The translations under genes were made by a program, and so were the position numbers. From a virus, in IMG/VR virus record IMGVR_UViG_3300012005_000015, positions 1 through 42,508 of that record: a stretch of DNA of 42,508 bases. One strand, written 5' to 3'. Below, piece by piece: positions 17,020 through 23,694 of this stretch. A model generated the notes under the pieces. It had not been told where the DNA came from. It did no database searches and was given only the letters and a program-made list of their open reading frames with translations. Each line of letters starts with the position of its first letter. The first letter of the stretch is position 1.

Positions 17020-17588
17020 TTGCTCCCCTGTAACATCGCGCAGATAGCCGTTACGCTGGCCTCGGTGTAAAGCTGTTTGGGATTCGCCCAGGGACGATCC
17101 GGTACGTCGAACGGGATTGACTTCTTTGCAACTGCCTGTTGAGCACCGCTGCAAAACAGCTCATGCTCCGGTTGAATGAGCGGTAACTTGCTGCAAATGT
17201 CACGCGCAATCAAGCTGAAGAATTCAATCGTGTCGTATGCTTCATCCAGCAACGTCGCACCGTAGGTCAACTCGGCTTCGATCTGTTCAATCGTTAGCGA
17301 ACGACGGCATAGAACGATGTCGCCTGGGTAGTTCATATAGTCGTCAAACTTGCCGAAGCGAACACCTTTACCAAACTCGGCTTCAAACGTCAGCCACGGA
17401 CCCGTTGACCAAGGAAGCCACACCTTCAATACATGCGAAGGACCATGAGTGAAATCTTCAATCGCCTTGCTAATCAGCGGCGACCCCCAGCAGAACACCA
17501 AGTCGCCAGGTCGCATAGCCGTATAGAACCCCGCGCGATTCACTAGCGTAATGCCCGACGTTCTAACGCTATCGATATGCTGTGCCAT
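17016..17588 (-). CDS. Permuted papain-like (YiiX/C92-type) hydrolase
   Basis: 190 aa from the ATG at 17588, chosen because AGGAG lies six bases upstream, just after the endolysin stop. The order of motifs is that of circularly permuted NlpC/P60 enzymes. RPGDLVFCWGS comes first, then the His in GPSHVLKVWLP, an acidic TFEAEFG, and late in the chain the presumed nucleophile Cys in HELFCSGAQQAV. These enzymes cut amide or ester bonds, often in peptidoglycan or lipids. Beside the endolysin it is plausibly a second lysis enzyme. Confidence 0.75.
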   Translation of the reverse strand: MAQHIDSVRTSGITLVNRAGFYTAMRPGDLVFCWGSPLISKAIEDFTHGPSHVLKVWLPWSTGPWLTFEAEFGKGVRFGKFDDYMNYPGDIVLCRRSLTIEQIEAELTYGATLLDEAYDTIEFFSLIARDICSKLPLIQPEHELFCSGAQQAVAKKSIPFDVPDRPWANPKQLYTEASVTAICAMLQGSK

Positions 17589-17595
17589 GTCGCTC

Positions 17596-18135
17596 CTAAG
17601 CTGCCGTAGTATCCTGATTGACTCTGTTGATCCATCCATCGCGAAACTGAGCATCGCTAGGATTCGCAGCAATGATCGCGCTATAGTGTGCTCGTTGAAA
17701 CACACCAAGTAACTTCAGAACTGTTGCGGCAGGGCCAGCGTTCAACACTGCGAGCGTGCCCGGTCCAAACTCTCCATCAACAATCAACTTCGGATCGATA
17801 CCCTGTAAGGCACGCTGCAAGACCTTGATTGAGCTAACGGTGCCTTCGTTGATAGCGAACGACAGGAGTGCGTTTGAAGTCTGTTGGTCGTCAATAGACG
17901 ACAGCATGAGCGCAGCAGCATAAGCGTAGCGGTACACAGTACGAGCTACAACAAGCGCGTCTGCGTTGCTCATCGTGTCGTAGAAACCTGTGTGGGTCAA
18001 TTCAGGATGCGAGGTCTCAGCAACACCAAAGCGCGTGCGACCGCCCTTATCACCAGGCACGTTCGTAATGATGCCCGACATGCGAGCGTCTTCCTGGCGA
18101 AGCACAAAATCAATCGCTACGTCTACGTCGCTCAT
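17596..18135 (-). CDS. Endolysin, GH108 (ZliS-like) N-acetylmuramidase
   Basis: 179 aa. The N-terminus IDFVLRQEDAR..GIITNVPGDKGGRTRFGVAE is the GH108 pattern. Glu15 is the expected catalytic residue and the D..GG.T..G loop follows. The C-terminal part (FQRAHYSAIIAANPSDAQFRDGWINRV) matches the peptidoglycan-binding PG_binding_3-type region usually fused to this domain. It cleaves the glycan strand of peptidoglycan. No signal peptide is seen, so it needs a holin for release. It overlaps the upstream membrane gene by ATGA. Confidence 0.88.
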   Translation of the reverse strand: MSDVDVAIDFVLRQEDARMSGIITNVPGDKGGRTRFGVAETSHPELTHTGFYDTMSNADALVVARTVYRYAYAAALMLSSIDDQQTSNALLSFAINEGTVSSIKVLQRALQGIDPKLIVDGEFGPGTLAVLNAGPAATVLKLLGVFQRAHYSAIIAANPSDAQFRDGWINRVNQDTTAA

Positions 18136-18401
18136 TTCGATCCTTCGACTCGCTTTGTAGCCGCGTTGTAGCCATCACGCCACTGTTTCAAACCTTCGAT
18201 CCCGCTGCCATGTACGCTAAGAATCTCGCGGTGCTCGTCAAGTACCAACTCTTGCCGGATAAAGCGAGCGTCGTGCCCGTCCAGGCGTTTATTATTATCG
18301 GCGGTCTGCTGTGTGAGCTTGCCGTAAACGTAGGGAGCGACTAGCAGGGTTGCCAAGAGCGTAAGACTGGAGATGACAGCAGCAATAGCAGCCCAATTCA
18401 T
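18132..18401 (-). CDS. Single-pass membrane protein of the lysis cassette (holin or i-spanin candidate), probably leaderless
   Basis: 89 aa from the ATG at 18401. Residues 3-27 form a transmembrane helix (WAAIAAVISSLTLLATLLVA), followed by a polar, helical domain (KLTQQTADNNKRLDGHDARF onward) with coiled-coil character. This topology fits an i-spanin or a holin-associated protein. There is no Shine-Dalgarno, but a TATGCT box ends 7 nt before the ATG with a TTGTAG -35 at 17-bp spacing. Transcription would therefore begin at or next to the start codon. It heads the late operon. Confidence 0.7.
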   Translation of the reverse strand: MNWAAIAAVISSLTLLATLLVAPYVYGKLTQQTADNNKRLDGHDARFIRQELVLDEHREILSVHGSGIEGLKQWRDGYNAATKRVEGSK

Positions 18402-18407
18402 AGAGGC

Positions 18408-18436
18408 AGCATAGCAGTGTCGCCTATCGTCTACAA
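18408..18436 (-). promoter_or_regulatory. Candidate late/lysis promoter
   Basis: -35 TTGTAG (18431-18436), 17-bp spacer, -10 TATGCT (18408-18413), then six bases to the ATG at 18401. The spacer is almost entirely the operator palindrome at 18418-18435, so repressor binding would block it. Confidence 0.55.
18418..18435. promoter_or_regulatory. Operator-like 18-bp palindrome, site 3
   Basis: TGTCGCCTATCGTCTACA, 12 of 12 fixed positions. It lies between the terminator of the upstream gene and the lysis/late operon start, inside the candidate promoter spacer. Confidence 0.75.
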
Positions 18437-18472
18437 GCAAAAAGAAGCCTACCTCGTTGTGAGGTAGGCTTC
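18437..18472 (-). terminator. Intrinsic terminator of the 18500-19090 gene
   Basis: GAAGCCTACCTC / GAGGTAGGCTTC form a perfect 12-bp stem with a 5-nt loop. On the transcribed minus strand it is followed by TTTTT. This is a canonical Rho-independent terminator. Confidence 0.9.
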
Positions 18473-18499
18473 TATACTTCGATTGATCGCTACGTCTGG

Positions 18500-19090
18500 T
18501 TAGACGGTACGATAAACCCGTGCTCCGAGAACCTTCTTATCGGCATCGACGACCTTGCGGATCGTGAACTGGCGAGGAGGCGTCTGATCCTTGTAACGCT
18601 TCGTCGCGCTGGCGACGGTCGATGCAAGGCGCTTGGCTGGGTTGGGGAATGCTTCGGTTGCCGCGATGAAGAAGAATGCACACGACTTCTGGCCGGTCGA
18701 AGGATCAACCTTCGGCTCACTCAGCGATGCGAACGGATAGCTATCGCTCTTCGCTCCACCACGCTGAATGTCGGGAACGACGCCAAAGCCCATCTCGAAC
18801 GTGTTTGGCTCAATCGTTCCAACAGCGTCGCCTTCCGACTTCACCGTTTCTGTTGCGCCCAGCGCCAGAGCGTCAATCGCAACCTGAGTTGCAACGGCCT
18901 TGATCTGGCCCGAATCATTCTTCACCGTCGCATCGAGCGTGATGAAGGTTGGTTCGGCCTTGTGAAGCTTCTCCGCCTCAGCCTTCGGCACGAAAGCAAA
19001 ACCAGCCGCGCTAAGCGTTCCCGCGACGATGAAGGTGAGAAGAGAGATGAGTTCATTGCGCTGGGCCTTATTCTTTACCGATGTCAACAT
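18500..19090 (-). CDS. Monocistronic membrane-anchored or secreted protein of unknown function
   Basis: 196 aa. The N-terminal hydrophobic segment (residues about 14-35, LISLLTFIVAGTLSAAGFAF) could be a signal anchor or signal peptide. The rest is soluble and beta-rich: AEPTFITLDATVKNDSGQIK, NTFEMGFGVVPDIQRGG, SCAFFFIAATEAFP, and a basic C-terminus. I do not recognise a family. The gene stands alone: consensus-like promoter, operator over the -10, GAGGAAG ribosome site and a canonical terminator. That is a moron-like arrangement, although the operator suggests repression in the lysogen. Confidence 0.8.
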   Translation of the reverse strand: MLTSVKNKAQRNELISLLTFIVAGTLSAAGFAFVPKAEAEKLHKAEPTFITLDATVKNDSGQIKAVATQVAIDALALGATETVKSEGDAVGTIEPNTFEMGFGVVPDIQRGGAKSDSYPFASLSEPKVDPSTGQKSCAFFFIAATEAFPNPAKRLASTVASATKRYKDQTPPRQFTIRKVVDADKKVLGARVYRTV

Positions 19091-19127
19091 GATGTTTGCT
19101 TCCTCGTGATTCCTTGTACGATTTGAA

Positions 19128-19145
19128 TTCCGTCTATTGACTACA
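19128..19145. promoter_or_regulatory. Operator-like 18-bp palindrome, site 4
   Basis: TTCCGTCTATTGACTACA, 10 of 12 fixed positions. It overlaps the -10 box and probable start point of the promoter at 19143-19171. Confidence 0.65.
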
Positions 19146-19171
19146 CTAGCCGACTAACTACGCCTTGTCAA
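19143..19171 (-). promoter_or_regulatory. Sigma70-type promoter of the 18500-19090 gene
   Basis: -35 TTGACA (19166-19171, perfect), 17-bp spacer, -10 TAGTGT (19143-19148). The -10 runs straight into operator site 4, the classical layout of a repressible phage promoter. Confidence 0.75.
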
Positions 19172-19430
19172 CGACAAAACTACGTTTGATGATCCAAAGT
19201 TTGTAAAACTGCAATCCCTTCTCATTCCATACCTGGCGCATTGCCATGAGAGCTTCAGGACAATGCCGGAACAAACCAAGCTCAACTACTTCCAACTTTC
19301 GGTGTTGGCTGCATGAAAGATCGCGAAGTGACTCAATAGCATCCCACAGGGTAGGAAACGCAGGCGTTACAGTTTCTTTCATTTCCACGCTATTGTCTTC
19401 AAACTCGATACCTTCGCAAAGCTTATACAT
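19158..19430 (-). CDS. Unknown 90-aa protein
   Basis: The ATG at 19430 has GGAGG six to seven bases upstream. The acidic N-terminus (MYKLCEGIEFEDNSVEMKE) is followed by a helical part (TLWDAIESLRDL, LEVVELGLFRHCPEALMAMR) and ends with basic KLWIIKRSFVVDKA. It is the last gene of the TOPRIM / VRR-NUC cassette, and the promoter of the next gene lies in its 3' end. I do not recognise it. Confidence 0.7.
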   Translation of the reverse strand: MYKLCEGIEFEDNSVEMKETVTPAFPTLWDAIESLRDLSCSQHRKLEVVELGLFRHCPEALMAMRQVWNEKGLQFYKLWIIKRSFVVDKA

Positions 19431-19554
19431 TGTCGCCTCCGGTCACGGCTAGAGCTACGAGTAACAACAAGCATACGAACGATATTGCGAGCTTCGGATG
19501 CGCTTCAATAAACTCTTCGGTTTCGATATACCAACGTTCCAAGCGGTGCTTCAT
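19423..19554 (-). CDS. 43-aa single-pass membrane peptide
   Basis: The ATG at 19554 overlaps the stop of the TOPRIM gene (ATGA), and its own stop overlaps the next gene by 8 nt. It encodes MKHRLERWYIETEEFIEA, then one hydrophobic helix (LAISFVCLLLLVALAV) and a short GGDNV tail. The tight coupling on both sides supports real translation. Function unknown; one of several tiny membrane peptides here. Confidence 0.6.
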   Translation of the reverse strand: MKHRLERWYIETEEFIEAHPKLAISFVCLLLLVALAVTGGDNV

Positions 19555-20474
19555 GGCTGGGCCTGCTGTGCGGCTTTTGACACATCAAGCGCATCGCCCC
19601 AATGCTTCGATATAAGCATCAGTTGAGTGCGTGCTTCAGCCTCGGCAGTCAACGCTTTATCGAACGAGGCTTTGTTTATTACGCCTTCGATAGACGACAC
19701 GACTAGCCGTTCAATTTCATTCGACGGCAGTGCATCCAGCTCCCAGGAGCAATCCCCGTACCGATCTGTGTAATCGGATGCTCTACTGTCTACAATCTTC
19801 ATTGGATCAGGTGGAAGGTTGAACCTCTCAATCTGATCCATGTTGAGGCCGATACGGTTGACTCGTACACCGGCCAGCGTGCGGGCAAACATATTGGTCC
19901 TTTCGTCGTTGTCGCGAGTCATGTCTAGGCCGGTTGGGTCGTGATCGCCTAGGTGGAAGATCACAACCTCCCTTCCTTCGTCAATCTTGGCCTTGAGCCT
20001 CGCCCCAGCCTCATAGAGAGACGACTGTGACGCAAACCCTCGGCAGGCGAAGAATGGCACCCTGTAGCGCACGCAGGACCGCTCAATAACGCCCACAAGA
20101 GCTTCCTTCTCTATCCAGACCTCGCAGTAAACAGGTTGGTTGTACCAGATATGCTCAGCGTACTGGTCAACCTGCGAGCGCACAAAGCTGTTCGGAGTCG
20201 CATACGTGGGAATCTCACGCAAGAGCCGAACACGATCCTCAATCGCATTCCAGTCAATCAGTCCTGCTACGCGAGCATCGCTGATGATCGACGCAACACG
20301 TTTGTATTCGCTAACCTTATTCGCAATCAGACTTCGTTGAACCAGGCAGTAATAGAGTTGGCGAAGAGTAACAACAGAGTCTTCGGCTTTGTGTTGATTG
20401 ATTATCAGGTTTGCGTGTTCAATAACCGACATGCTCGCCCGACTAAAACGCTGTTCTTTGAAGGCTTCCTTCAC
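19551..20474 (-). CDS. TOPRIM-like (topo VI A / Spo11-type) phage protein
   Basis: 307 aa. The GTG at 20474 is chosen because it overlaps the preceding stop as GTGA and has GGAG six bases upstream. The N-terminal helical domain carries TLRQLYYCLVQRSLIANK..EYKRVASIISDARVAGLIDW. The TOPRIM-like part carries VWIEKEALVGVI, FFACRGFASQSS and VIFHLGDHDPTGLDMTRD, with the acidic E and D.D residues expected for metal binding. This is a recurrent phage family of unknown role, probably a nuclease or DNA-nicking enzyme. It shares a cassette with a VRR-NUC nuclease. Confidence 0.75.
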   Translation of the reverse strand: MKEAFKEQRFSRASMSVIEHANLIINQHKAEDSVVTLRQLYYCLVQRSLIANKVSEYKRVASIISDARVAGLIDWNAIEDRVRLLREIPTYATPNSFVRSQVDQYAEHIWYNQPVYCEVWIEKEALVGVIERSCVRYRVPFFACRGFASQSSLYEAGARLKAKIDEGREVVIFHLGDHDPTGLDMTRDNDERTNMFARTLAGVRVNRIGLNMDQIERFNLPPDPMKIVDSRASDYTDRYGDCSWELDALPSNEIERLVVSSIEGVINKASFDKALTAEAEARTQLMLISKHWGDALDVSKAAQQAQP

Positions 20475-20659
20475 AGCACACTCCACTTCTTCTCAGTCAA
20501 TTCTTGCCAAGACAAATCATAGTTGTGTGGGGTCTTCACACCACACTGAATTACAAATTGGTTGTTTTGAATGAAGGCTTTGGTTGTATTGGCCCAACGA
20601 GAATGTCTAACTTTTTTGCCGGATTGTAACGCCTCGATAAGCTCTGCAAAGTACGTCAA
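20471..20659 (-). CDS. Small protein resembling Tad2/DUF2829 in outline
   Basis: 62 aa. The TTG start at 20659 has GAGGAG five bases upstream and no better start exists. The chain reads FAELIEALQSGKKVRHSRW, then NNQFVIQ, and ends DLSWQELTEKKWSVL. DUF2829 (Tad2) proteins, which sequester the Thoeris signal, have the same F.EAL..L..GKKVRR..W beginning and DLLA.DW.V end. This one is shorter and lacks most of the middle. The relation is a hypothesis from motif outline only. Confidence 0.65.
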   Translation of the reverse strand: MTYFAELIEALQSGKKVRHSRWANTTKAFIQNNQFVIQCGVKTPHNYDLSWQELTEKKWSVL

Positions 20660-20694
20660 TTGGTCTCCTCTACTTCTGTTGGTACATCGTTACG

Positions 20695-21090
20695 CTACAG
20701 CGCCATATACCAAACTAGCAAGTCTCTGGCGTTTTCCCATCCTTCGACGATATAACCGCAATAACCTTCGCGCCTTGCATCGTCGATAAACTCAATCTGG
20801 CCCTTTCTTGCTTTACCTCCAAACTTCTTCAACTCGATATAGAGACCGTGATATCCGCCGCGTGCGACAGATAAGAATATGTCCGATACGTCAGCCTTCG
20901 TTCCAGTTGCTTTCATCTTGGCAGCTACAGCTACGTTACGTTCACCTCCATTCGGTATAGCGAATAGTAGCCTATTGAACTGTGGAAACTTCGCTTGTTG
21001 ATCCGGTAGTGAACACCAGCAAAACAACGCTGCCTGGTGGCAATCCTCCGTTCCATTCTTTGCTAATGATTCAGGTGTAGGTGCGGCCAT
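20695..21090 (-). CDS. VRR-NUC (PD-(D/E)XK) endonuclease
   Basis: 131 aa from the ATG at 21090, chosen because AAGGA lies seven bases upstream; the frame is open to 21126 without a better site. The family pattern is complete: E..Q.ALF.W near the start, LLFAIPNGGERN, GTKADVSDIFLSVARGGYHG, the catalytic Asp of VSDIF, ELKK as E-x-K, then GQIEFIDDARREGY. Stand-alone VRR-NUC domains in phages are thought to act as structure-specific nucleases such as Holliday-junction resolvases. It heads a cassette with the Tad2-like and TOPRIM genes. Confidence 0.88.
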   Translation of the reverse strand: MAAPTPESLAKNGTEDCHQAALFCWCSLPDQQAKFPQFNRLLFAIPNGGERNVAVAAKMKATGTKADVSDIFLSVARGGYHGLYIELKKFGGKARKGQIEFIDDARREGYCGYIVEGWENARDLLVWYMAL

Positions 21091-21162
21091 TGATCCATCC
21101 TTGATTAGAGAAGAGTTAGAGAGCAACAGAAAAAAGCGAACTGTAAACTACACATTCTAAAG

Positions 21163-21180
21163 CGCCTTCTATAGACTACA
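21163..21180. promoter_or_regulatory. Operator-like 18-bp palindrome, site 5 (degenerate)
   Basis: CGCCTTCTATAGACTACA matches 9 of 12 fixed positions, with a good right half. It lies upstream of the VRR-NUC operon. A TAGAAT -10-like box follows on the minus strand about 16 bp after a CTGTAG in the site. Confidence 0.5.
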
Positions 21181-21217
21181 GCGGTTATAAAGCCTTTGAA
21201 ATCAGAGAGCATTTAGC

Positions 21218-21262
21218 CTCATAACCCAAAGGTCGTAGGTTCAAATCCTACCCCCGCAACCA
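21218..21262 (+). other. attP: attP core: 3' half of a tRNA-Met gene
   Basis: From the anticodon loop (CTCATAA, anticodon CAT) through the anticodon stem 3' side (CCCAA), a perfect T-arm (GTAGG TTCAAAT CCTAC), the acceptor 3' strand CCCCGCA, the discriminator A and the CCA end. The 5' half is not a tRNA: the left anticodon stem does not pair and no TGCGGGG acceptor strand is present. It lies 65 bp past the integrase stop. This is the standard layout of a phage attP that restores the host tRNA 3' end on integration. Confidence 0.88.
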
Positions 21263-21326
21263 ACAACCATGCAGGTTTTGTAGTTTTCTACCGAATTACA
21301 TAGAGAAGAACTAGAGAAGACCAATT

Positions 21327-22460
21327 TTAGCCTTCCCTTCCTACGATGAAATCTACGACAGCTTGATTCGCAGGCCGCTTTAGTTCCAACGATCCACCAT
21401 CACGACCGTATGAGTTAGTGGTACGCATATCGGAGTGACGCATGAGCATCATCTGTACTTCAGGTGCGGTCTTCATCTCTCGGAGGTACGCAATATGCGA
21501 GTGCCGAAACGTATGCCAGCCAAGACCTTGAATGCCGTGCCGAAGGCCCGCAGGCAACAGGTGATCCGCTTGAAGCGAGTCGCGGTGGAACGGCCTGCCC
21601 GTCGTGACACTGCCAAACACCCACCCATTGATCGAAGGTTGCTCCGTCTGCCAAGTCGCGAGGATCGTAACGAGTTGATCCGGCAGTGGGAGAACGGCTT
21701 CGCTGCTTTGGGTCTTGGTCTCGCCAACGAACTTGCCTACGAAGCTGCGTTGAATGCTCACCGTGCCAGCGGCAAGATCGATGTCTTCCCAACGCAAGCC
21801 GAGTATTTCGCTAACACGCATTCCAGTGAAGACGGCGATGGAAATCATAACTCGCACATGATGCGCAATTTCCTTGTCCGCAAATACGAACTTGAGTTGG
21901 CCCAGCGTCAAGGGAACCTTGAGGCGTTTCTTCGGCTGTATCCCCGAAACTCTGACCTCAACGAGACTGATTGGGTTGCGATCCACCGGCAGATAACCCC
22001 ACCGCATAGCGCATTCAATGATTCGGTGTAACAACGCTTTGATGTGCTGTTTCGTTTTCTTCGACAGCGGCTTACCAGTCTTGCCCTTCAAATCAGACAA
22101 CCACGACTGGATCGCCATGAGATTCTTGAGCATGTCAGTGACCGGCACATCTGACCACCCGGCGCTCAAGTGCTTCAGCATGGAACGATAGGAAGCTGCG
22201 GTATCTTCGCGTGACGGCATCTCGTCAAGCTCGTACTTCGCAACCAACTGACCGAAGGTATAGATCGGGTTTGTATCGTTGATTGCCGGTACAAGCTCAT
22301 TCGCCTTCATGCGGGCCAAAGCTTCGGTCGGCAGCGTTAGGTGTGTGCCCACAGTCTTAGCCTTCTGTACGCCGTCGCGGTAGTAGCGCAACACCCAGCG
22401 AAAGCCCTTGACTGTGGGAACCTTTACGAGAGTGCCGGTCTGGAACGATAGACGGCTCAT
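21327..22460 (-). CDS. int: Tyrosine integrase
   Basis: 377 aa. The N-terminal arm and SAM-like core-binding domain come first, then the catalytic domain. Its first Arg lies in FTGMRVSEILGLRWEDIDL, followed by HTFRHSH (H-x-x-R), LMRHSD, and the nucleophile Tyr in TTNSYGRDG. It catalyses site-specific integration and excision, here at a tRNA-Met. The gene reads toward attP, as is usual. ATG start overlapping the upstream gene by 4 nt. A GC-rich GKTGKPLSKKTKQHIKALLH linker helix is typical of Xer-like phage integrases. Confidence 0.95.
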   Translation of the reverse strand: MSRLSFQTGTLVKVPTVKGFRWVLRYYRDGVQKAKTVGTHLTLPTEALARMKANELVPAINDTNPIYTFGQLVAKYELDEMPSREDTAASYRSMLKHLSAGWSDVPVTDMLKNLMAIQSWLSDLKGKTGKPLSKKTKQHIKALLHRIIECAMRWGYLPVDRNPISLVEVRVSGIQPKKRLKVPLTLGQLKFVFADKEIAHHVRVMISIAVFTGMRVSEILGLRWEDIDLAAGTVSIQRSFVGKFVGETKTQSSEAVLPLPDQLVTILATWQTEQPSINGWVFGSVTTGRPFHRDSLQADHLLPAGLRHGIQGLGWHTFRHSHIAYLREMKTAPEVQMMLMRHSDMRTTNSYGRDGGSLELKRPANQAVVDFIVGREG

Positions 22461-22882
22461 TTGCTCACCGCCAACTTAGCCACAAGCGCATACAGCTCGC
22501 TTGCCTCGGTTGTGGTCAACCTGCCGCTCTTCAGCAGGCCCATTAGACCTAGCTTAGCTGCTGTTCTCAGAACGTCGATAGCTTCAACTTCATCAGTTGC
22601 TTCCTCTGCCTCGATAGTCTTACAACCGCCGCGCGATCCAGCGAACAGACGTTCCATGCTCTCAGCGTGTCTACCCTTAGCAATGCACGCTTCTTTGAAT
22701 TCATCAAGACCAGCAACTTGATCTTCTACAGGTACGCCGTCGCGAGTAACGATCAGCGGATTCAACATGCGCTCAACATAAGCGACGTTTTCAGCTTCCT
22801 GCTTAGTCAACAGGCTATGACTCTTCAATGCCAATCCTTTGACAATATCAATAGTCTTTGTTTGGTTCGGTGAATCGCTCAT
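22457..22882 (-). CDS. Unknown protein coupled to integrase
   Basis: 141 aa, overlapping the integrase start by ATGA. It is mostly helical and acidic: a middle NVAYVERMLNPLIVTRDGVP..DQVAGLDEFKEACIAKG, then EAEEATDEVEAIDVLRTAAK and a C-terminal helix ASELYALVAKLAVSK. I do not recognise it. Coupling to int suggests a role in integration control or host modulation. GGAG lies nine bases before the ATG. Confidence 0.7.
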   Translation of the reverse strand: MSDSPNQTKTIDIVKGLALKSHSLLTKQEAENVAYVERMLNPLIVTRDGVPVEDQVAGLDEFKEACIAKGRHAESMERLFAGSRGGCKTIEAEEATDEVEAIDVLRTAAKLGLMGLLKSGRLTTTEASELYALVAKLAVSK

Positions 22883-23034
22883 GCCGCACGCTCCGATGCA
22901 ATGATTCCATCAATCATTGCGCAAAGCGTCGGTCCAAGTTCCTCAAACCTAAGCCAACCATCGGCGTACAAACCAAGCAAGACTTCCTCTGCTGCGGTTT
23001 GCAATTCGTGTTCGTCGTACGGTACTTCGGTCAT
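22879..23034 (-). CDS. Small unknown acidic protein (51 aa)
   Basis: The ATG at 23034 has GAGG nine bases upstream and its stop overlaps the next start as ATGA. It encodes MTEVPYDEHELQTAAEEV, then a helical LLGLYADGWLRFEELGP and a C-terminal helix IDGIIASERAA. No family recognised. The overlap and ribosome site make it a likely real gene of the immunity/integration operon. Confidence 0.6.
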   Translation of the reverse strand: MTEVPYDEHELQTAAEEVLLGLYADGWLRFEELGPTLCAMIDGIIASERAA

Positions 23035-23095
23035 TGTGTTCGCCTCAATTCGTTCTGTTGTTACGATAGTACACTACGACAGCTTGATACGACAA

Positions 23096-23485
23096 CTACA
23101 ACGTGCCATATTCACCAATTTGTACAAGCCGCCATAGCGTGACATCCAGTGCGACGGCGAAACGGTTCAAAGATGCGAGGGTTGGAACTGAGTTGCCGTT
23201 CTCGATCTTCGATATGTAAGTGCGAGGTACGTCCATCTTCCCCGATAGATCGTTCTGTGACATATTGCGCAAATGACGCATGGTAGAGACTGCAAAGCCC
23301 ACATTCAGTGTTCCATCGCTAATAGGTGTGTCAATACGATCCATCTTCGACTGCGGCGGTGCGACCGGCATGTCAGCCTTGATAAGCAGCTTACCGCACC
23401 GGCGACAATCGAGCGGGTTGTGGACCGACCGAAACTGAATCATACGGCAGTGTTCACACCTTACTACTTCGCGAGTGTCTGTCAC
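23096..23485 (-). CDS. Zinc-ribbon plus Cro/C1-type HTH regulator
   Basis: 129 aa, GTG start overlapping the previous stop as GTGA. Residues about 9-33 form a small zinc ribbon (CEHC...CRRC). A Cro/C1-type HTH follows at about 60-115: MRHLRNMSQNDLSGKMDVPR with recognition helix RTYISKIENGNS, then a VALDVTLWRLVQIG end. HTH_3 proteins bind palindromic operators like the 18-bp sites found throughout this genome, so this is one of two repressor candidates. The zinc ribbon fused to HTH is uncommon in classical phage repressors. Confidence 0.8.
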   Translation of the reverse strand: MTDTREVVRCEHCRMIQFRSVHNPLDCRRCGKLLIKADMPVAPPQSKMDRIDTPISDGTLNVGFAVSTMRHLRNMSQNDLSGKMDVPRTYISKIENGNSVPTLASLNRFAVALDVTLWRLVQIGEYGTL

Positions 23486-23694
23486 GCCGCCGCCTGCAAT
23501 GCCTTGTCAACCACGCTGATCTTGAAGCGCCAGAACTTACGCTTACCGTTCTGTAGCTGAGAGGCCGGAATCTGCCCTGAAGCGGCCATCTTGCGAACGT
23601 GATCCGGTTTGAAGCCAAGGTGGGTAGCAAGAGCGTCTGCGTCCACCCACGGCTCAACCTGGCCCGTCCCATTGAAGATTGACTCGATACCCAT
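23482..23694 (-). CDS. Excisionase/MerR-type winged HTH protein
   Basis: 70 aa. WVDADALATHLGFKPDHVRK, then MAASGQIPASQL and a wing KRKFWRFKISVVDKAL, is the small HTH_17 / excisionase-like pattern. Two genes from an integrase operon it could be an excisionase (Xis) or a small regulator. Its stop overlaps the zinc-ribbon regulator start and its start overlaps the stop of the upstream gene (TAATG). The operon is therefore tightly coupled. Confidence 0.75.
   Translation of the reverse strand: MGIESIFNGTGQVEPWVDADALATHLGFKPDHVRKMAASGQIPASQLQNGKRKFWRFKISVVDKALQAAA

Noticed and set aside
21181-21262. Complete tRNA-Met gene
   Set aside because: Only the 3' half folds; the acceptor 5' strand and left anticodon stem are absent, so it is an attP core rather than a phage tRNA.
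21435-22031. 198-codon plus-strand open frame opposite the integrase
   Set aside because: It lies entirely antisense to a well-conserved integrase, has no ribosome site, and its composition mirrors the integrase codons.
22445-22465. Another operator-like site at the integrase start (near GATAGACGG)
   Set aside because: It matches only about seven of the 12 fixed positions and lies in coding sequence.
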